Part shown: positions 16,840-26,520 of the stretch, in pieces
Position numbering within the stretch: position 1 is the stretch's first letter
Layout: every line of letters begins with the position of its first letter
NCBI RefSeq assembly: GCF_004357765.1
Contig: NZ_SMTE01000005.1
Span: 284,591-348,590 of the forward strand
DNA: 64,000 nt
From: Pseudomonas putida
GTDB taxonomy: Bacteria; Pseudomonadota; Gammaproteobacteria; Pseudomonadales; Pseudomonadaceae
Direction: 5' to 3'
Position numbers and translations under genes: made by a program
Notes under the pieces: model-generated
Seen by the model: only the letters and a program-made list of their open reading frames with translations
What the model was told of the DNA's origin: nothing
Database searches by the model: none

Positions 16840-19368
16840 TCACTGGCCGGCGCCGAGCCCCAGGAACCAGCGATAGTAGGGGTTGTCTCCGTCGCTGCGG
16901 GCCAACGCCGAAGCCTCTCTGGCCCAGGCCTGGCGGTTGCCGTTGTAGGCATGCAGGCTGAGGCTGTAGAACGCTGCCAGACTGCGCCACTGGTCATTCA
17001 CCGCACTGGCGAAGCCCGCATCGGCGCCTTGCAGCGGCGGGGCCTTGCGCAGGGCCAGCAAGGCAGGCAGTACCCGGGTGATCTCCCGTGGGCGCACCCA
17101 GGGCGCGTACTCGATGCGCGGCTGATCGTCGGTCACCGGCAAGGCGTCGGCGGCATAACGCTCAAGCCCGGAGCGGTCGGTGATCCAGGTCGCCAGCAAC
17201 GCCTGGGGCGAAGCGATGCCGACCTCGGCCAGCGCTTCGGCCACTGGGCCATGCGCCAGGCGCTGGCGGATCCGCGCCACATCCAGCGGCATCGGCTGCA
17301 ACGAGCCGATCAGCAGCATCTCGTGAAACTCCGTGGTCCACAGCGTGGCGTGGGGAAACACATCGATGAAGCTGCGTACCAGCGAACGGCTTTCTTCGTC
17401 GTTCTGGGTCGGTAGCGGCAGCCACTGCGCCACCAGGCCCGCCGGTTGCAAACGGGCAGCGGCCAGTTGGTAGAAGTCGCGTGAATAGAGGTTGACCACG
17501 CCGGCGGCAGAAGGCGGTGGCGGCTCCAGGGTGATCAGGTCGTAGCGTTGCTCGCTGCGCAGCAATTCCCGGCGCCCATCGCGCAGCCGAATGTCCAGTC
17601 GCGGGTCGTCAACGGCTGCATAGTTGCCTATGAAGTGCGGAGCGGCCGCCAGCACGTCGGCCAGCAGCTCGGCCACCACCGGACGCTCCAGGCCGGGATA
17701 ACGCAGCATGGCCCCAGCGGTGATGCCGGTACCAAAGCCGATCACCAATGCCGAGCGCGGTTCGCCGCTGTGGATCAGCAGCGGCAGCAAAGCCTGCAGG
17801 CGCATGTAGCGCAATGACGGCATGGCATCGCCGGTGTTGGACACCCCCTGGATGTACAAACGGCTGAAGGTCCGCCCTTCTCGTCCCTGGGTCACCACCG
17901 CCACGGTGCCGCCCTTGCCTTCGTGGTAATAGGCGAGCTGCCCATTGCGCGCTCCAGGCAGCAGTTCGGCCAGGCGCTGCGGCGGGGTCACCAGCGCCAG
18001 CAGCAGCGTCGCCAGTGCCACCGCTGCCACGCCAAGCGTAGCCGGGCGGCGCACCCCTTGACCCCGCCAGACCGCCACCAGTCCCACGCCGGCAGCCAGC
18101 CCAGCAAGTATCGCCAAGGCACGTACCAGGCCAACCTGCGGCACCAGGACGAAGCCTGTGAGCAGCACGCCGGCGATACCTCCGAGCGTATTGAGCGCTA
18201 CCACCGTGCCCACGTCCCGGCCCACATGGTCGCTGTCCACCACCAGACGCAGGGCCAGCGGAAACGCGGCGCCAAGCAATGTGGTGGGCACGAAGACCAT
18301 GCACAGGGCCGCGACCGCGAAACGCGCGGACATCCCCGCCAGTGCGCTGCCGGTCACCTGCACGACCAGCAACTCGGCCTGGGTCTGAGCCAGCACCAGC
18401 CAGCGCCCCAGCCCCGCCAGCTGTAATAGCGCGAGCAGCCCGGCAACGGCAATCAACAGGCCGAACAGCCCCCAGGGATCGCGAATGCGCTCAGCGCGCC
18501 GGGCATACAGCCAACTGCCGGCGAGCAGCCCGCTGAGGTAGGTGGCCAGCACCACGGCGAAGGCGAAGGCACGGGTGCTCATGAACGGCACGATGGACTG
18601 GCTCCACACCACCTCGTAACCCAACGCCACACCCCCGGCCAGGCAGTACAGGCCAACAGCCAGACGTGCCTGGGCCGAACGCGGGGCGGGCACTGGTCGG
18701 GCAGGCGCCGGCAAGGTCGTGTCGCGACCGCGGAGCAGCCAGGCGCCGAGGGCCGCCAGCAGGTTCAGGCTGGCGGCGACGCAGGCGCTGCCGGTGACGC
18801 CCAGGCGTGGTAACAATACGAAGGCCGCCAGCAGGGTACCGGCGATGGCCCCGGCGGTGTTGGCCGCGTACAAGCGCCCTCCTGCCTCCGCCAACTGCCC
18901 GCTGACGGGGGCCTGCGCTCGCACCAGCACCGGCAGCGTGCCGCCCATGAGAAATGCCGGCAGGCCCACCAACGCGAACGGCAACGCCCAGGCCAGCAAG
19001 CCTACACTGGCCTCCAGGCGAGCGAACGGCCCGGCGGCGTGGGCCAGACTCAGGGTGGCGCCCAGTCCGAGGAGCGCGACGGCCAGTTCCAGCGACACAT
19101 ACAAGCGCAGTGGGCGGCTCAGGCGGTCGGCCCAGCGGCCGAGCCACAGGCCGCCGAAGGCCAGCCCGGCGAAGAAGGCGCTGATGCCGGTGGCCACGGC
19201 GTGCACTTCCACGCCCACCACCAACGACAGCTGTTTGATCCATAGCACCTGGTAGACCAGCCCGGCGGTCCCCGAGAGAAACAGTAGCGAGGCTGGCAAG
19301 GCCAGCAGCAAACGGGACTGCATGTGGCGCTCACGGGTGACGGCAGAGGATGCTGCGGGTGATGCCAT
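16840..19368 (-). CDS. Fused multi-spanning membrane protein / spermidine-synthase-like methyltransferase-fold protein
   Basis: An 842-residue protein. The first ~490 residues hold many membrane segments with MFS-like loops (GLWLGRWADRLSRP). The following ~200 residues are a SpeE-type Rossmann domain with VIGFGTG, the acidic VVAELLADV and LITLEPPPPSAAGVVNLYS. The C-terminal tail resembles a helical repeat. Members are annotated as fused MFS/spermidine synthase, but the Asp residues of the aminopropyltransferase site are not clear here (EPPPPS replaces the usual DxxD-type loop). Real polyamine synthesis is therefore doubtful. Start: first ATG; a second one 15 codons later is possible. It lies directly after the sulfatase terminator. 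Confidence 0.8.
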   Translation of the reverse strand: MASPAASSAVTRERHMQSRLLLALPASLLFLSGTAGLVYQVLWIKQLSLVVGVEVHAVATGISAFFAGLAFGGLWLGRWADRLSRPLRLYVSLELAVALLGLGATLSLAHAAGPFARLEASVGLLAWALPFALVGLPAFLMGGTLPVLVRAQAPVSGQLAEAGGRLYAANTAGAIAGTLLAAFVLLPRLGVTGSACVAASLNLLAALGAWLLRGRDTTLPAPARPVPAPRSAQARLAVGLYCLAGGVALGYEVVWSQSIVPFMSTRAFAFAVVLATYLSGLLAGSWLYARRAERIRDPWGLFGLLIAVAGLLALLQLAGLGRWLVLAQTQAELLVVQVTGSALAGMSARFAVAALCMVFVPTTLLGAAFPLALRLVVDSDHVGRDVGTVVALNTLGGIAGVLLTGFVLVPQVGLVRALAILAGLAAGVGLVAVWRGQGVRRPATLGVAAVALATLLLALVTPPQRLAELLPGARNGQLAYYHEGKGGTVAVVTQGREGRTFSRLYIQGVSNTGDAMPSLRYMRLQALLPLLIHSGEPRSALVIGFGTGITAGAMLRYPGLERPVVAELLADVLAAAPHFIGNYAAVDDPRLDIRLRDGRRELLRSEQRYDLITLEPPPPSAAGVVNLYSRDFYQLAAARLQPAGLVAQWLPLPTQNDEESRSLVRSFIDVFPHATLWTTEFHEMLLIGSLQPMPLDVARIRQRLAHGPVAEALAEVGIASPQALLATWITDRSGLERYAADALPVTDDQPRIEYAPWVRPREITRVLPALLALRKAPPLQGADAGFASAVNDQWRSLAAFYSLSLHAYNGNRQAWAREASALARSDGDNPYYRWFLGLGAGQ

Positions 19369-19394
19369 GGGGAGCGCCTTATCCGGTACAGGTG

Positions 19395-19424
19395 AAAAAC
19401 AGGAGCGGGTCTGCCCGCTCCTGT
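19395..19424 (-). terminator. Rho-independent terminator after the sulfatase operon
   Basis: A perfect 11-bp stem, ACAGGAGCGGG / CCCGCTCCTGT, with a 4-base loop is followed on the minus strand by TTTT. It sits 22 bp after the sulfatase stop and marks the end of the minus-strand unit that runs from moxR. Confidence 0.88.
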
Positions 19425-19446
19425 CGTCATGGCACTACGGTAGACC

Positions 19447-21015
19447 TCACTGCTTGTTCATCTTCGCCTCGATCTTCTTGTCCACGTCAGCACGGATCTG
19501 GTCGATGCTGAAGCTGGCCGGGCGTTGGCTCGGCGGGTAGTCGACGAAGGTCTGCAGGAAAGCAGCTGCTTTGCGGACACCATTGAAAATCAGGAAATCA
19601 TTCTTGGTGAGCCAATCATAGTACTGGTCCGACACGACGTCGGCGCGTTCGTATGGGTCCATGCGCAGGTTGAACAGCTTGGGCACCCGCAAGCAGGTGA
19701 ATGGCTCACTCCAGACCTTCAATCCGCCTGGGGCACGTTGCTCACAGAACACCAGCTTCCAGTCGTCATAGCGCATGCCGACCAGGTCACCGTCATCGCT
19801 GAAATAATAGAACTCTTTACGCGCGCTCTTATCGGTCTTGCCGGTCAACATGTCCAGCTGATTGTATCCATCGAGATGAACTTTGAAGTTCTTGCCCCCC
19901 AGATCAGCCCCCTTCAACAGGCGCTCCTTGATGTCTGTATCGCCCACCGCGGCGAGCAGCGTCGGGAACCAGTCGAGGCCAGAAATCATCTGCGTATTGA
20001 TCGTGTCGGCCTTGATCTTGCCAGGCCAGCGGATGATTGCAGGTACGCGGAAGGCACCTTCCCAGTTCGAGTTCTTCTCATTACGGAACGGCGTGGTCGC
20101 CGCGTCCGGCCAGGACCATTGATTAGGCCCATTGTCGGTCGTGTAGACGACGATGGTGTTGTCGGTGACCTTGAGGTCATCCAATGTCTTCAGCAGCTTG
20201 CCTACATCACCATCGTGCTCGAGCATACCGTCAGCGTACTCGTTCCCAACCATACCGCTCTGGCCTTGCATGGACTCGCGCACATGGGTGAAGGCATGCA
20301 TGCGCGTGGTGTTCATCCACACGAAGAACGGTTTGTCGGCCTTGACCTGCTTGTCTATGAAGTTGATCGCCGCCTGGGTGGTTTCGTCGTCGATGGTTTC
20401 CATGCGCTTCTTGGTCAGTGCACCGGTATCCTCGATCTTGCCGTCGGCGCTGGACTTGATAACACCGCGTGGCGATGCAGCCTTGACGAATTCCTGGTCA
20501 TCCTTGGGCCAGAACGGACGCTCCGGCTCCTCTTCGGCATTGAGGTGATACAGGTTGCCGAAGAACTCATCGAAACCATGATTGGTCGGCAGGTACTCGT
20601 CGCGGTCGCCCAGGTGGTTCTTGCCGAACTGGCCGGTGGCATAGCCCTGTGCCTTGAGGGCCTGGGCGATGGTGACGTCGCGTGCCTGAAGGCCCACCGG
20701 CACACCGGGCATACCGACCTTGGACAACCCGGTGCGCAGCGCCGACTGGCCGGTGATGAAGGTGGACCGCCCCGCCGTGCAGCTGTTTTCGGCGTAATAG
20801 TCGGTGAACATCATGCCTTCCTTGGCGATGCGGTCGATGTTCGGCGTCTGGTAGCCGACCACGCCCTTGCCGTAGGCGCTGATGTTGGTCTGACCGATGT
20901 CGTCACCGAAGATGACCAGAATGTTCGGCTTGTCCGCCGCACTGGCCATTCCCATCGCCAACGTTGCCGAGGCTGCAAGGGCAGCCGCCGACAACCACGT
21001 TCTGCTGGACTTCAT
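19447..21015 (-). CDS. Periplasmic arylsulfatase
   Basis: A 522-residue sulfatase with a clear signal peptide (cleavage after MGMASA, about residue 26). It has metal-site IFGDDIG, the modification motif CTAGR with Cys79, GKNHLGD and YTTDNGPN. The signature has Ala instead of Pro (CxAxR), a tolerated variant. The Cys would need an FGE or anaerobic sulfatase-maturing enzyme; the nearest candidate is the FGE-like gene at 1625-2650. It is the last gene of the bat operon and ends at a strong terminator. The substrate is not predictable. The link to a surface-protein export locus could mean action on sulfated glycans or host/plant polymers. Confidence 0.9.
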   Translation of the reverse strand: MKSSRTWLSAAALAASATLAMGMASAADKPNILVIFGDDIGQTNISAYGKGVVGYQTPNIDRIAKEGMMFTDYYAENSCTAGRSTFITGQSALRTGLSKVGMPGVPVGLQARDVTIAQALKAQGYATGQFGKNHLGDRDEYLPTNHGFDEFFGNLYHLNAEEEPERPFWPKDDQEFVKAASPRGVIKSSADGKIEDTGALTKKRMETIDDETTQAAINFIDKQVKADKPFFVWMNTTRMHAFTHVRESMQGQSGMVGNEYADGMLEHDGDVGKLLKTLDDLKVTDNTIVVYTTDNGPNQWSWPDAATTPFRNEKNSNWEGAFRVPAIIRWPGKIKADTINTQMISGLDWFPTLLAAVGDTDIKERLLKGADLGGKNFKVHLDGYNQLDMLTGKTDKSARKEFYYFSDDGDLVGMRYDDWKLVFCEQRAPGGLKVWSEPFTCLRVPKLFNLRMDPYERADVVSDQYYDWLTKNDFLIFNGVRKAAAFLQTFVDYPPSQRPASFSIDQIRADVDKKIEAKMNKQ

Positions 21016-21099
21016 AGCTACGCTCTCCGTTTCACGTCACTGCTGTCGTCCACGACTGCTGGCACGGAATCTACCGTGCGCCTGCGGCTGGTTTTTGAA

Positions 21100-22110
21100 T
21101 CACTGCGGTGTTTCAAAGGGGTACACCCGGCGCCATTCGTTGGCCATGTCGACCACGGTCCAACCCTTGATCCGGGCCTGGACAAGCGCCTTGTCGAGCC
21201 GGCCCACCGAGCTGTTGCGGTCATAAGCCCACTCGCGCTGGGCGTCGGTGTGGTGTACCAGTCCGGCAAAGCGTTTGCCTTTGCCGGCCGTGGTCCACTG
21301 CAGCATCTGCAGGTCGCCGTCAGAGTTACCAAAGGCCAGCACGGGCCGACGGCCGATGATCGAATCGATGCTGACCGGTTTGCCTGGGCCATCGTCGTTG
21401 TGCACGAGCTCGGGCAGGCGCTGGATGCTCAATGTGCCTTGCTTGTCCTGGAACGCTGCATTCAGGGTGGTGCCGATCACCTGTTCCGGGGGGATGCCAT
21501 ACACCTCTTCGGCAAAGGCACGCATGAATGCGACCTCCCCGCCAGAGACAATGTAGGTCTTGAAGCCGTTGTTACGCAGGTACGCCAGCAACTCCAACAT
21601 CGGCTGAAAGACCATTTCGGTGTACGGCTTGCCGGTGCGCGGGTGACGGGCGCTGGCCAGCCAGCTGCGGCTGCGGGCAATGAAGTCTTCGCTGCTCATG
21701 CCCGCGTGGGTGGCCACCACGATTTTCATCATGCCGTCCATGCCTTGGGCAGCCAGCGCCTGGTGATCGTTCTCCAGCACCGCCTTGAACGGTTGCTGCT
21801 CACGCCACTGCGGATGTTGCGGGGCCAGGCGCTTGATTTCGTCCATGGCGAACAGCACTTCGAAATACATCGGCTGCTCGCTCCACAGCGTGCCGTCGTT
21901 GTCAAACACCGCGATGCGCTCGGCTGGGGCGATGTAATCGGTGCCTCCCTCTTGAGTTATGGCGCTGACGAATGCCTCGATGGCCTGGCGCGACTGGCCC
22001 TCCCGCCAGGACGCCATGGGCTCGGTCGCCAGTGCCTGCAACGCCGGAACAATCAGTAGCACACACAGCAATGTGCGCGCGACAGCCGTGCCAACCGGGG
22101 TATGGCGCAT
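21100..22110 (-). CDS. Exported HAD-superfamily hydrolase
   Basis: A 336-residue protein with an N-terminal signal sequence (hydrophobic stretch to about residue 28). HAD motif I is AVFDNDGTLW, motif II lies in TYIVSGGEV, and motif IV is in AFGNSDGD. A phosphomonoesterase or phosphotransferase acting in the periplasm is likely. The ATG at 22110 is preferred over an in-frame TTG two codons upstream because AAGGA lies 9 bp before it. It sits between batD (43 bp) and the sulfatase (84 bp). Confidence 0.82.
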   Translation of the reverse strand: MRHTPVGTAVARTLLCVLLIVPALQALATEPMASWREGQSRQAIEAFVSAITQEGGTDYIAPAERIAVFDNDGTLWSEQPMYFEVLFAMDEIKRLAPQHPQWREQQPFKAVLENDHQALAAQGMDGMMKIVVATHAGMSSEDFIARSRSWLASARHPRTGKPYTEMVFQPMLELLAYLRNNGFKTYIVSGGEVAFMRAFAEEVYGIPPEQVIGTTLNAAFQDKQGTLSIQRLPELVHNDDGPGKPVSIDSIIGRRPVLAFGNSDGDLQMLQWTTAGKGKRFAGLVHHTDAQREWAYDRNSSVGRLDKALVQARIKGWTVVDMANEWRRVYPFETPQ

Positions 22111-22153
22111 GGTCAACCATCCTTGCTGAAGTTGCCGGCCTGACCGTGTTCGG

Positions 22154-23464
22154 TCAGGGATTCAGTTGCTTGAGTGCGTGCTTGCCCTGTGACTTGGGTG
22201 GCTGCGCCTCGACTCGCTGTCGCAGGTTTTGCAATGCCTGCCAGCGGGCATCGGCAGGGGGCCGCTGGGCGGGTCCTGCGGCATAAAAACCCTGGAAGAA
22301 GGCTAGCAAAGCTCCCTCACTCTGCCTGTCGCCGAGATGTTCACTTGACGACAGCGTGCGCTGCCCGGTGGCTCTCCGCAGCCACCGGTACATGGCGTCC
22401 AGCCGCGCCGGCTCGCGGGCACACTGCTGCCGGGCCTGGCGCCAGGCGTAACCGGGTGATTCCAGCCAGGCCCGGTGGTGGCGTGCCTGCCAGCGCCGCA
22501 GCCACTGCCAGCCGGCCAGCCCCCAGGAGAGTGCGGCCCAGGCCAGCCCCGCCAGCAGCAACACCAGCAATGCCAGCAGCACGCCATGGCTGGCGATGCT
22601 GACCTGTGCGCCCTGGCCCAGCGCGCGCAAGTCTTCGCGCAGGGAGAACGGCTCCTGGTAGCTGCCCTCGCCTGCTTCTAGGTCCACGGCGGGCACCGAG
22701 GCCGTGCGCGCCTGGCCAGTGGTGGCGTCCCACCACCGCACGTCGATGGCTGGCAGCTGGTAGCGGCCTGCTTCACCCACCACATACGTGACGCTGTCCT
22801 CGCGCTGGCCGCCCAGTGTGCCTCCGCGCCCGTCACTCAACGGTGTCACGCTGGGCGTCTGCACGTAGCGCTTTAGCCCCTTGACCTGGGCAAGGGTCGG
22901 AGGCGGAATGAGCATTGCCTGGCCACCCCGAGCGATGATGTACACCTTGCGGGTAAGGCTGTCGCCTGCGCGCAAAGGCGTGTGCGAACGCTCCACGGTC
23001 TGGCTGACCTCCACCGCCTGCGCGACCAGCCGTTGCTCGCCGCCGTTGCCAGCGCCGCCCCTCACCGTGAACGACAAGGGCGGGCTTCGTACCGTCTGCG
23101 CTCCCGTGCCCTGGCCCGGGTGCACACGGAACGTCAGCGTCGGGATACTGAACGGCTGGGCCACCGTTGGGGTGATCTGGTAGCTGTAGCGCAGGCCAAA
23201 GAAGGTTTTGCCATCGATCTGCTGGTTCAGGTGCCGAGCCTCGCCACCGGGCGGGCCGACCACAGCACCGGGCAACTGCAGCACCGGCAACTCGGGCGGT
23301 GCGGTGAACCAAGTGTCGACCAACAGGTCCACCTCCAGGTTGACCGTGCCCCCCACCATGATCGCGCTGTCCGGCACGAGGCGCGCCTGCACCCGCACTT
23401 CGGGTTCGGCAGCCCCGGCCAACCCGGCCAGGCAGGCGAGCAACAGCACGGCAAGGCGTGTCAT
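22154..23464 (-). CDS. batD: BatD-like protein
   Basis: A 436-residue protein with a signal peptide (MTRLAVLLLACLAGLAGA), an extracytoplasmic beta-rich region of BatD/oxygen-tolerance type (EVRVQARLVPDSAIMVG at the start of the mature chain) and one C-terminal membrane segment near residues 295-320 followed by a basic cytoplasmic tail. BatD proteins act with BatA/B and MoxR ATPases in envelope-associated complexes of poorly known function. The start overlaps the batB/C stop by ATGA. Confidence 0.85.
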   Translation of the reverse strand: MTRLAVLLLACLAGLAGAAEPEVRVQARLVPDSAIMVGGTVNLEVDLLVDTWFTAPPELPVLQLPGAVVGPPGGEARHLNQQIDGKTFFGLRYSYQITPTVAQPFSIPTLTFRVHPGQGTGAQTVRSPPLSFTVRGGAGNGGEQRLVAQAVEVSQTVERSHTPLRAGDSLTRKVYIIARGGQAMLIPPPTLAQVKGLKRYVQTPSVTPLSDGRGGTLGGQREDSVTYVVGEAGRYQLPAIDVRWWDATTGQARTASVPAVDLEAGEGSYQEPFSLREDLRALGQGAQVSIASHGVLLALLVLLLAGLAWAALSWGLAGWQWLRRWQARHHRAWLESPGYAWRQARQQCAREPARLDAMYRWLRRATGQRTLSSSEHLGDRQSEGALLAFFQGFYAAGPAQRPPADARWQALQNLRQRVEAQPPKSQGKHALKQLNP

Positions 23465-25062
23465 GGCGCCTCCGGGGCGGCCGTTTGCCGTGCGGACTGC
23501 TGAATCGAGAACTTGCGCTTGAGAAACTGCGCTGGCGACGTGGTCAGGTTGTTCAACCACACTTGGTCGGACGCCGCCTGTGGCGTCTTCTGCTGCTGTT
23601 GCTGTCCGCCCACGGTCGGTGTCTGGTCTTCGACCACCTTGTCGGCTTTCTCGTCGGGCGTGCCGGCTTTTTGCTGATCCTCGTAATCCTTTTGCAACGC
23701 TTGCGCCAACGCCAGGTTGGCCTTGGCTTCAGCAAAGTCCGGCTGCAGGCGCAACGCCTGCTGGTAGGCCGCTATGGCCGGGTCGAACTTGAACAGCCGC
23801 ACGTAGCTATTGCCTTGGTAGAACCAGGCAGGTGCCGTGTCCAGCTTGCCCAGAATGGCCAGCGCTGCCTGGAAATCCGCGGCCTGGTAGGCAGCGACGC
23901 CTTTCCAGTAAGGATCGTGAAAGTGCGCGGCGGCCTGTGGGTAGTGACCGTGCTCGAACGCCCAGCGCCCTTGCTGGTCAGCAGTGAAGAAGGCATCGAG
24001 CAGAATGCCGGCACGAGCAGGCTCAGCCCCGCTCCCCAGCAGCAACGCCAGCAGCAGGCCGGGTAACCAGTTCACCCGCCAGCCGCGACGCACGCTGAAG
24101 AGGCCGATCAGCAGCAGCGGCCAGCACAGCCAGTAGCCGGCATCCTTCCAGTGCACCTGCCCGCCATCGGCGCTGGCGGCCTTGAAGTGGCGCTGGGCGT
24201 GCAACTCGACCCAATCCAGGTCATCGTCGCCCAGTGTAAGGCTGCCCAAAGGTGCGCTGGCGGCCTTGGCCAAGCCCTTGAGGCCTTGCTCGTCGAAATC
24301 GCCCTGCACAGGCCGGCCTTCGGCGTCGAGCCGGGGCATGCCCTGGGCGGAGCGTAGCGGGCCGGTGGACTGGCTGCCGACCGCCAGCACCAGCACCTGC
24401 AGCGGCGTGCCGCCCAGGCGCTTATCGATGGCGTCGAACTGGCTGGGGTCGGCGCCGTCGGTCAGCAGTACCAAGGTGCCTGGGGTCTTTTCCGCATCCA
24501 GCAGTTTGAGCGCCTGATCGATTACGCCCAGTACATCCTTACCGGGCGTGCTCATCAGGTCAGTGCTCAATGCCTGGATGAAGGTGTCGAGCAGACCAGG
24601 GTCCTCCGTTGTCGGCAGCACCAGATGGGCACTGCCGGCGTAAGCGATCAGCCCAGTGCGCGCCCCGCCACGGCGCATCACCAAGTCGTGCAGGGTGTGG
24701 CGTGCGGCAGCCAGGCGGCTGGGCGGTACATCGTCGGCATCCATCGAAGGCGACAGGTCGAGCGCCAGAATCAGCGGCGCGCGGTCATCGAGAAAGTCCG
24801 GCGTGTCCTGCTGCCAGGTCGGCCCGGCGGCAGCCAGTGCCGCCAGCACCAGCATGGCTCCCAGCCCGTGCACCGGGCGCAGGCGACGTGGGTCCGCCGG
24901 GGTGATCATCAAGTGCTGCACCAGGTGCGGGGCGATGACGCCGTTCAATTGCCGCCGCAGGTCGTGGCGGCGCAGCCACAGTAACGGCAGCAGCACGCCG
25001 GGCAAGATCAGCAGCAGCCACCACGGGCGCAGGAAATGGAAAGCGGCCAGGTCGATGGTCAT
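23461..25062 (-). CDS. batB: BatB-BatC fusion: VWA domain plus TPR membrane protein
   Basis: A 533-residue protein. N-terminal membrane helices are followed by a von Willebrand A domain with an intact MIDAS (DLSPS, later LVLLTDGAD). Then come two membrane segments (about residues 305-345) and an extracytoplasmic TPR region with FYQGNSYVRLFKFDPAIAAY-type repeats, a Gln/Lys-rich linker and a basic tail. This is BatB joined to BatC. The start chosen at 25062 overlaps the batA stop by ATGA. Its likely role is a membrane scaffold acting with MoxR. Confidence 0.87.
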   Translation of the reverse strand: MTIDLAAFHFLRPWWLLLILPGVLLPLLWLRRHDLRRQLNGVIAPHLVQHLMITPADPRRLRPVHGLGAMLVLAALAAAGPTWQQDTPDFLDDRAPLILALDLSPSMDADDVPPSRLAAARHTLHDLVMRRGGARTGLIAYAGSAHLVLPTTEDPGLLDTFIQALSTDLMSTPGKDVLGVIDQALKLLDAEKTPGTLVLLTDGADPSQFDAIDKRLGGTPLQVLVLAVGSQSTGPLRSAQGMPRLDAEGRPVQGDFDEQGLKGLAKAASAPLGSLTLGDDDLDWVELHAQRHFKAASADGGQVHWKDAGYWLCWPLLLIGLFSVRRGWRVNWLPGLLLALLLGSGAEPARAGILLDAFFTADQQGRWAFEHGHYPQAAAHFHDPYWKGVAAYQAADFQAALAILGKLDTAPAWFYQGNSYVRLFKFDPAIAAYQQALRLQPDFAEAKANLALAQALQKDYEDQQKAGTPDEKADKVVEDQTPTVGGQQQQQKTPQAASDQVWLNNLTTSPAQFLKRKFSIQQSARQTAAPEAP

Positions 25063-26039
25063 GCCTTTACCCCCGGGCGTCGTGCCCACGCCAGCGCCAA
25101 CAGGTGGCTCGCCAGCAACGCAACAGCCGCCGCACCCAACGGCCACACGAACAGGTCGCGCTTGGGCTGATGGCTGTACGTCTGCACCTTGTGCGGCGTC
25201 AGCCGGTCAAGGGTGGCGTACACCTGTTGCAGCGCCTGGCGGTCGCCGGCACGGAAGAACTGGCCGCCTGTGGTGCGGGAGATGGCCTGCAAGGTGGCGA
25301 GGTCGACCTTGGCATCGCCGGTGCTCTGCGGGTCGCCGATACCGATGGTATGTACCACGACGCCGTTGGCCTGAGCCAAGTGGGCTGCATGTTCGGGGGT
25401 GATGGCGCTGCTGGTGTCGTTGCCGTCGGTCAGCAGGATCAGTACTTTTTCCTGCTCCTTGGTGTTTTCCAGAGCTTTGATGGTCAGGCCAATGGCATCG
25501 CCCAGCGCGGTGTTGGGTCCGGCCATGCCGATACCGACCTCATCGAGCAGCAGCAACAGGCTGGCATGATCGAGGGTCAGCGGCGCCTGGGGATATGCGC
25601 CGGTGCCGAACACGATCAAGCCGATGCGGTCGTCTTTGCGCCGGGCAATGAAGTCACGCACCACCGCCTTGACCACGCTCAGGCGGTCGGTCTTCTGGCC
25701 GTCTGCATTGCTGTAGTCAGTGGCCTCCATCGACTGGGAGATGTCGATGGCCAGCATCAGGTCGCGGATCGGTTGTACACGCTGGATGGGTTTTTCCACC
25801 AGCACCGGCCGGGCACAGGCGGCTACCAGCAAACACCACACCAGCACATTGAGCAGCAGTTGCGCACGCCCGCCACCCACGCTGGCCTGCCCCGGCTGCT
25901 TGCCGACGGCGCGGCTCATGGCCGCGAAAAACGGCACGCGCAAGGCGCTGCGGCCTTCCTGGTACGGGGCCAGTAACCGATAAGCCAGCCACGCCAGCGG
26001 CAGCAGCAGAAACGCCCAGGGGTAATCAAACTGCCACAT
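25059..26039 (-). CDS. batA: BatA-like VWA membrane protein
   Basis: A 326-residue protein with membrane segments near residues 8-24 and 55-72, a VWA domain with MIDAS motif DISQS and LILLTDGND, and a C-terminal membrane helix (LFVWPLGAAAVALLASHLL). The ATG at 26039 is the family start (MWQFDYPWAF) and lies inside the end of the DUF4381 gene (14-bp overlap). It is a likely partner of the MoxR ATPase in chaperoning or assembling an envelope complex. Confidence 0.88.
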   Translation of the reverse strand: MWQFDYPWAFLLLPLAWLAYRLLAPYQEGRSALRVPFFAAMSRAVGKQPGQASVGGGRAQLLLNVLVWCLLVAACARPVLVEKPIQRVQPIRDLMLAIDISQSMEATDYSNADGQKTDRLSVVKAVVRDFIARRKDDRIGLIVFGTGAYPQAPLTLDHASLLLLLDEVGIGMAGPNTALGDAIGLTIKALENTKEQEKVLILLTDGNDTSSAITPEHAAHLAQANGVVVHTIGIGDPQSTGDAKVDLATLQAISRTTGGQFFRAGDRQALQQVYATLDRLTPHKVQTYSHQPKRDLFVWPLGAAAVALLASHLLALAWARRPGVKA

Positions 26040-26520
26040 GGTGCCCCTCGATCCAGCGGCGACTGGCACTGAACAGCGCGCTTGCCTGCTGCGCATCCAG
26101 TGCCCGCACGGCGGCATCGGGGGCATAGGCCAGCGTGTGCAGGGCATCGGCGAAGTTGGCCGGCAACGGCTGGGGGGCGCGCAGGTCAAGAAAGGCTTGC
26201 CAGGACGCACCGGACAGGCTGGCCGCCGTAGGCGCAGCCGGCATCGACAAGGCCACGCGCTTGAGCAGTTCGGGCAGCTCGCGCAGGGCAGCCAGGCGCT
26301 GTTCACCCTGGCTCGCGGCCAGCGCATCGAGCCGGGCCAGCGCCTCGCGCCGGTATTGGTCACGCCGCCACTGGCGCCAGCGCAACGCCGCCCACAGGCT
26401 GACCAGCGCTAGCAGCAAAATGGCGAGTGCCAACCAGGCCCAGGTCTGCGGCAGATAGCTGAACGGCGGCACTCCGGGAGTCAGTTCGCGAAGCTGGTCG
26501 ATGGACGGCGCAGTGTTCAT
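26026..26520 (-). CDS. DUF4381 membrane protein
   Basis: A 164-residue protein with one membrane helix (about residues 28-46), a basic juxtamembrane stretch RWRQWRRDQYRRE and a helical cytoplasmic part. This is the typical DUF4381 partner found between DUF58 and batA genes. It overlaps the DUF58 gene by ATGA and batA by 14 bp. Its role is unknown. Confidence 0.85.
   Translation of the reverse strand: MNTAPSIDQLRELTPGVPPFSYLPQTWAWLALAILLLALVSLWAALRWRQWRRDQYRREALARLDALAASQGEQRLAALRELPELLKRVALSMPAAPTAASLSGASWQAFLDLRAPQPLPANFADALHTLAYAPDAAVRALDAQQASALFSASRRWIEGHHVAV

Noticed and set aside
19525-22059. 844-codon plus-strand open frame
   Set aside because: It lies opposite the sulfatase and HAD genes, both with clear catalytic motifs, and its own translation shows no domain.
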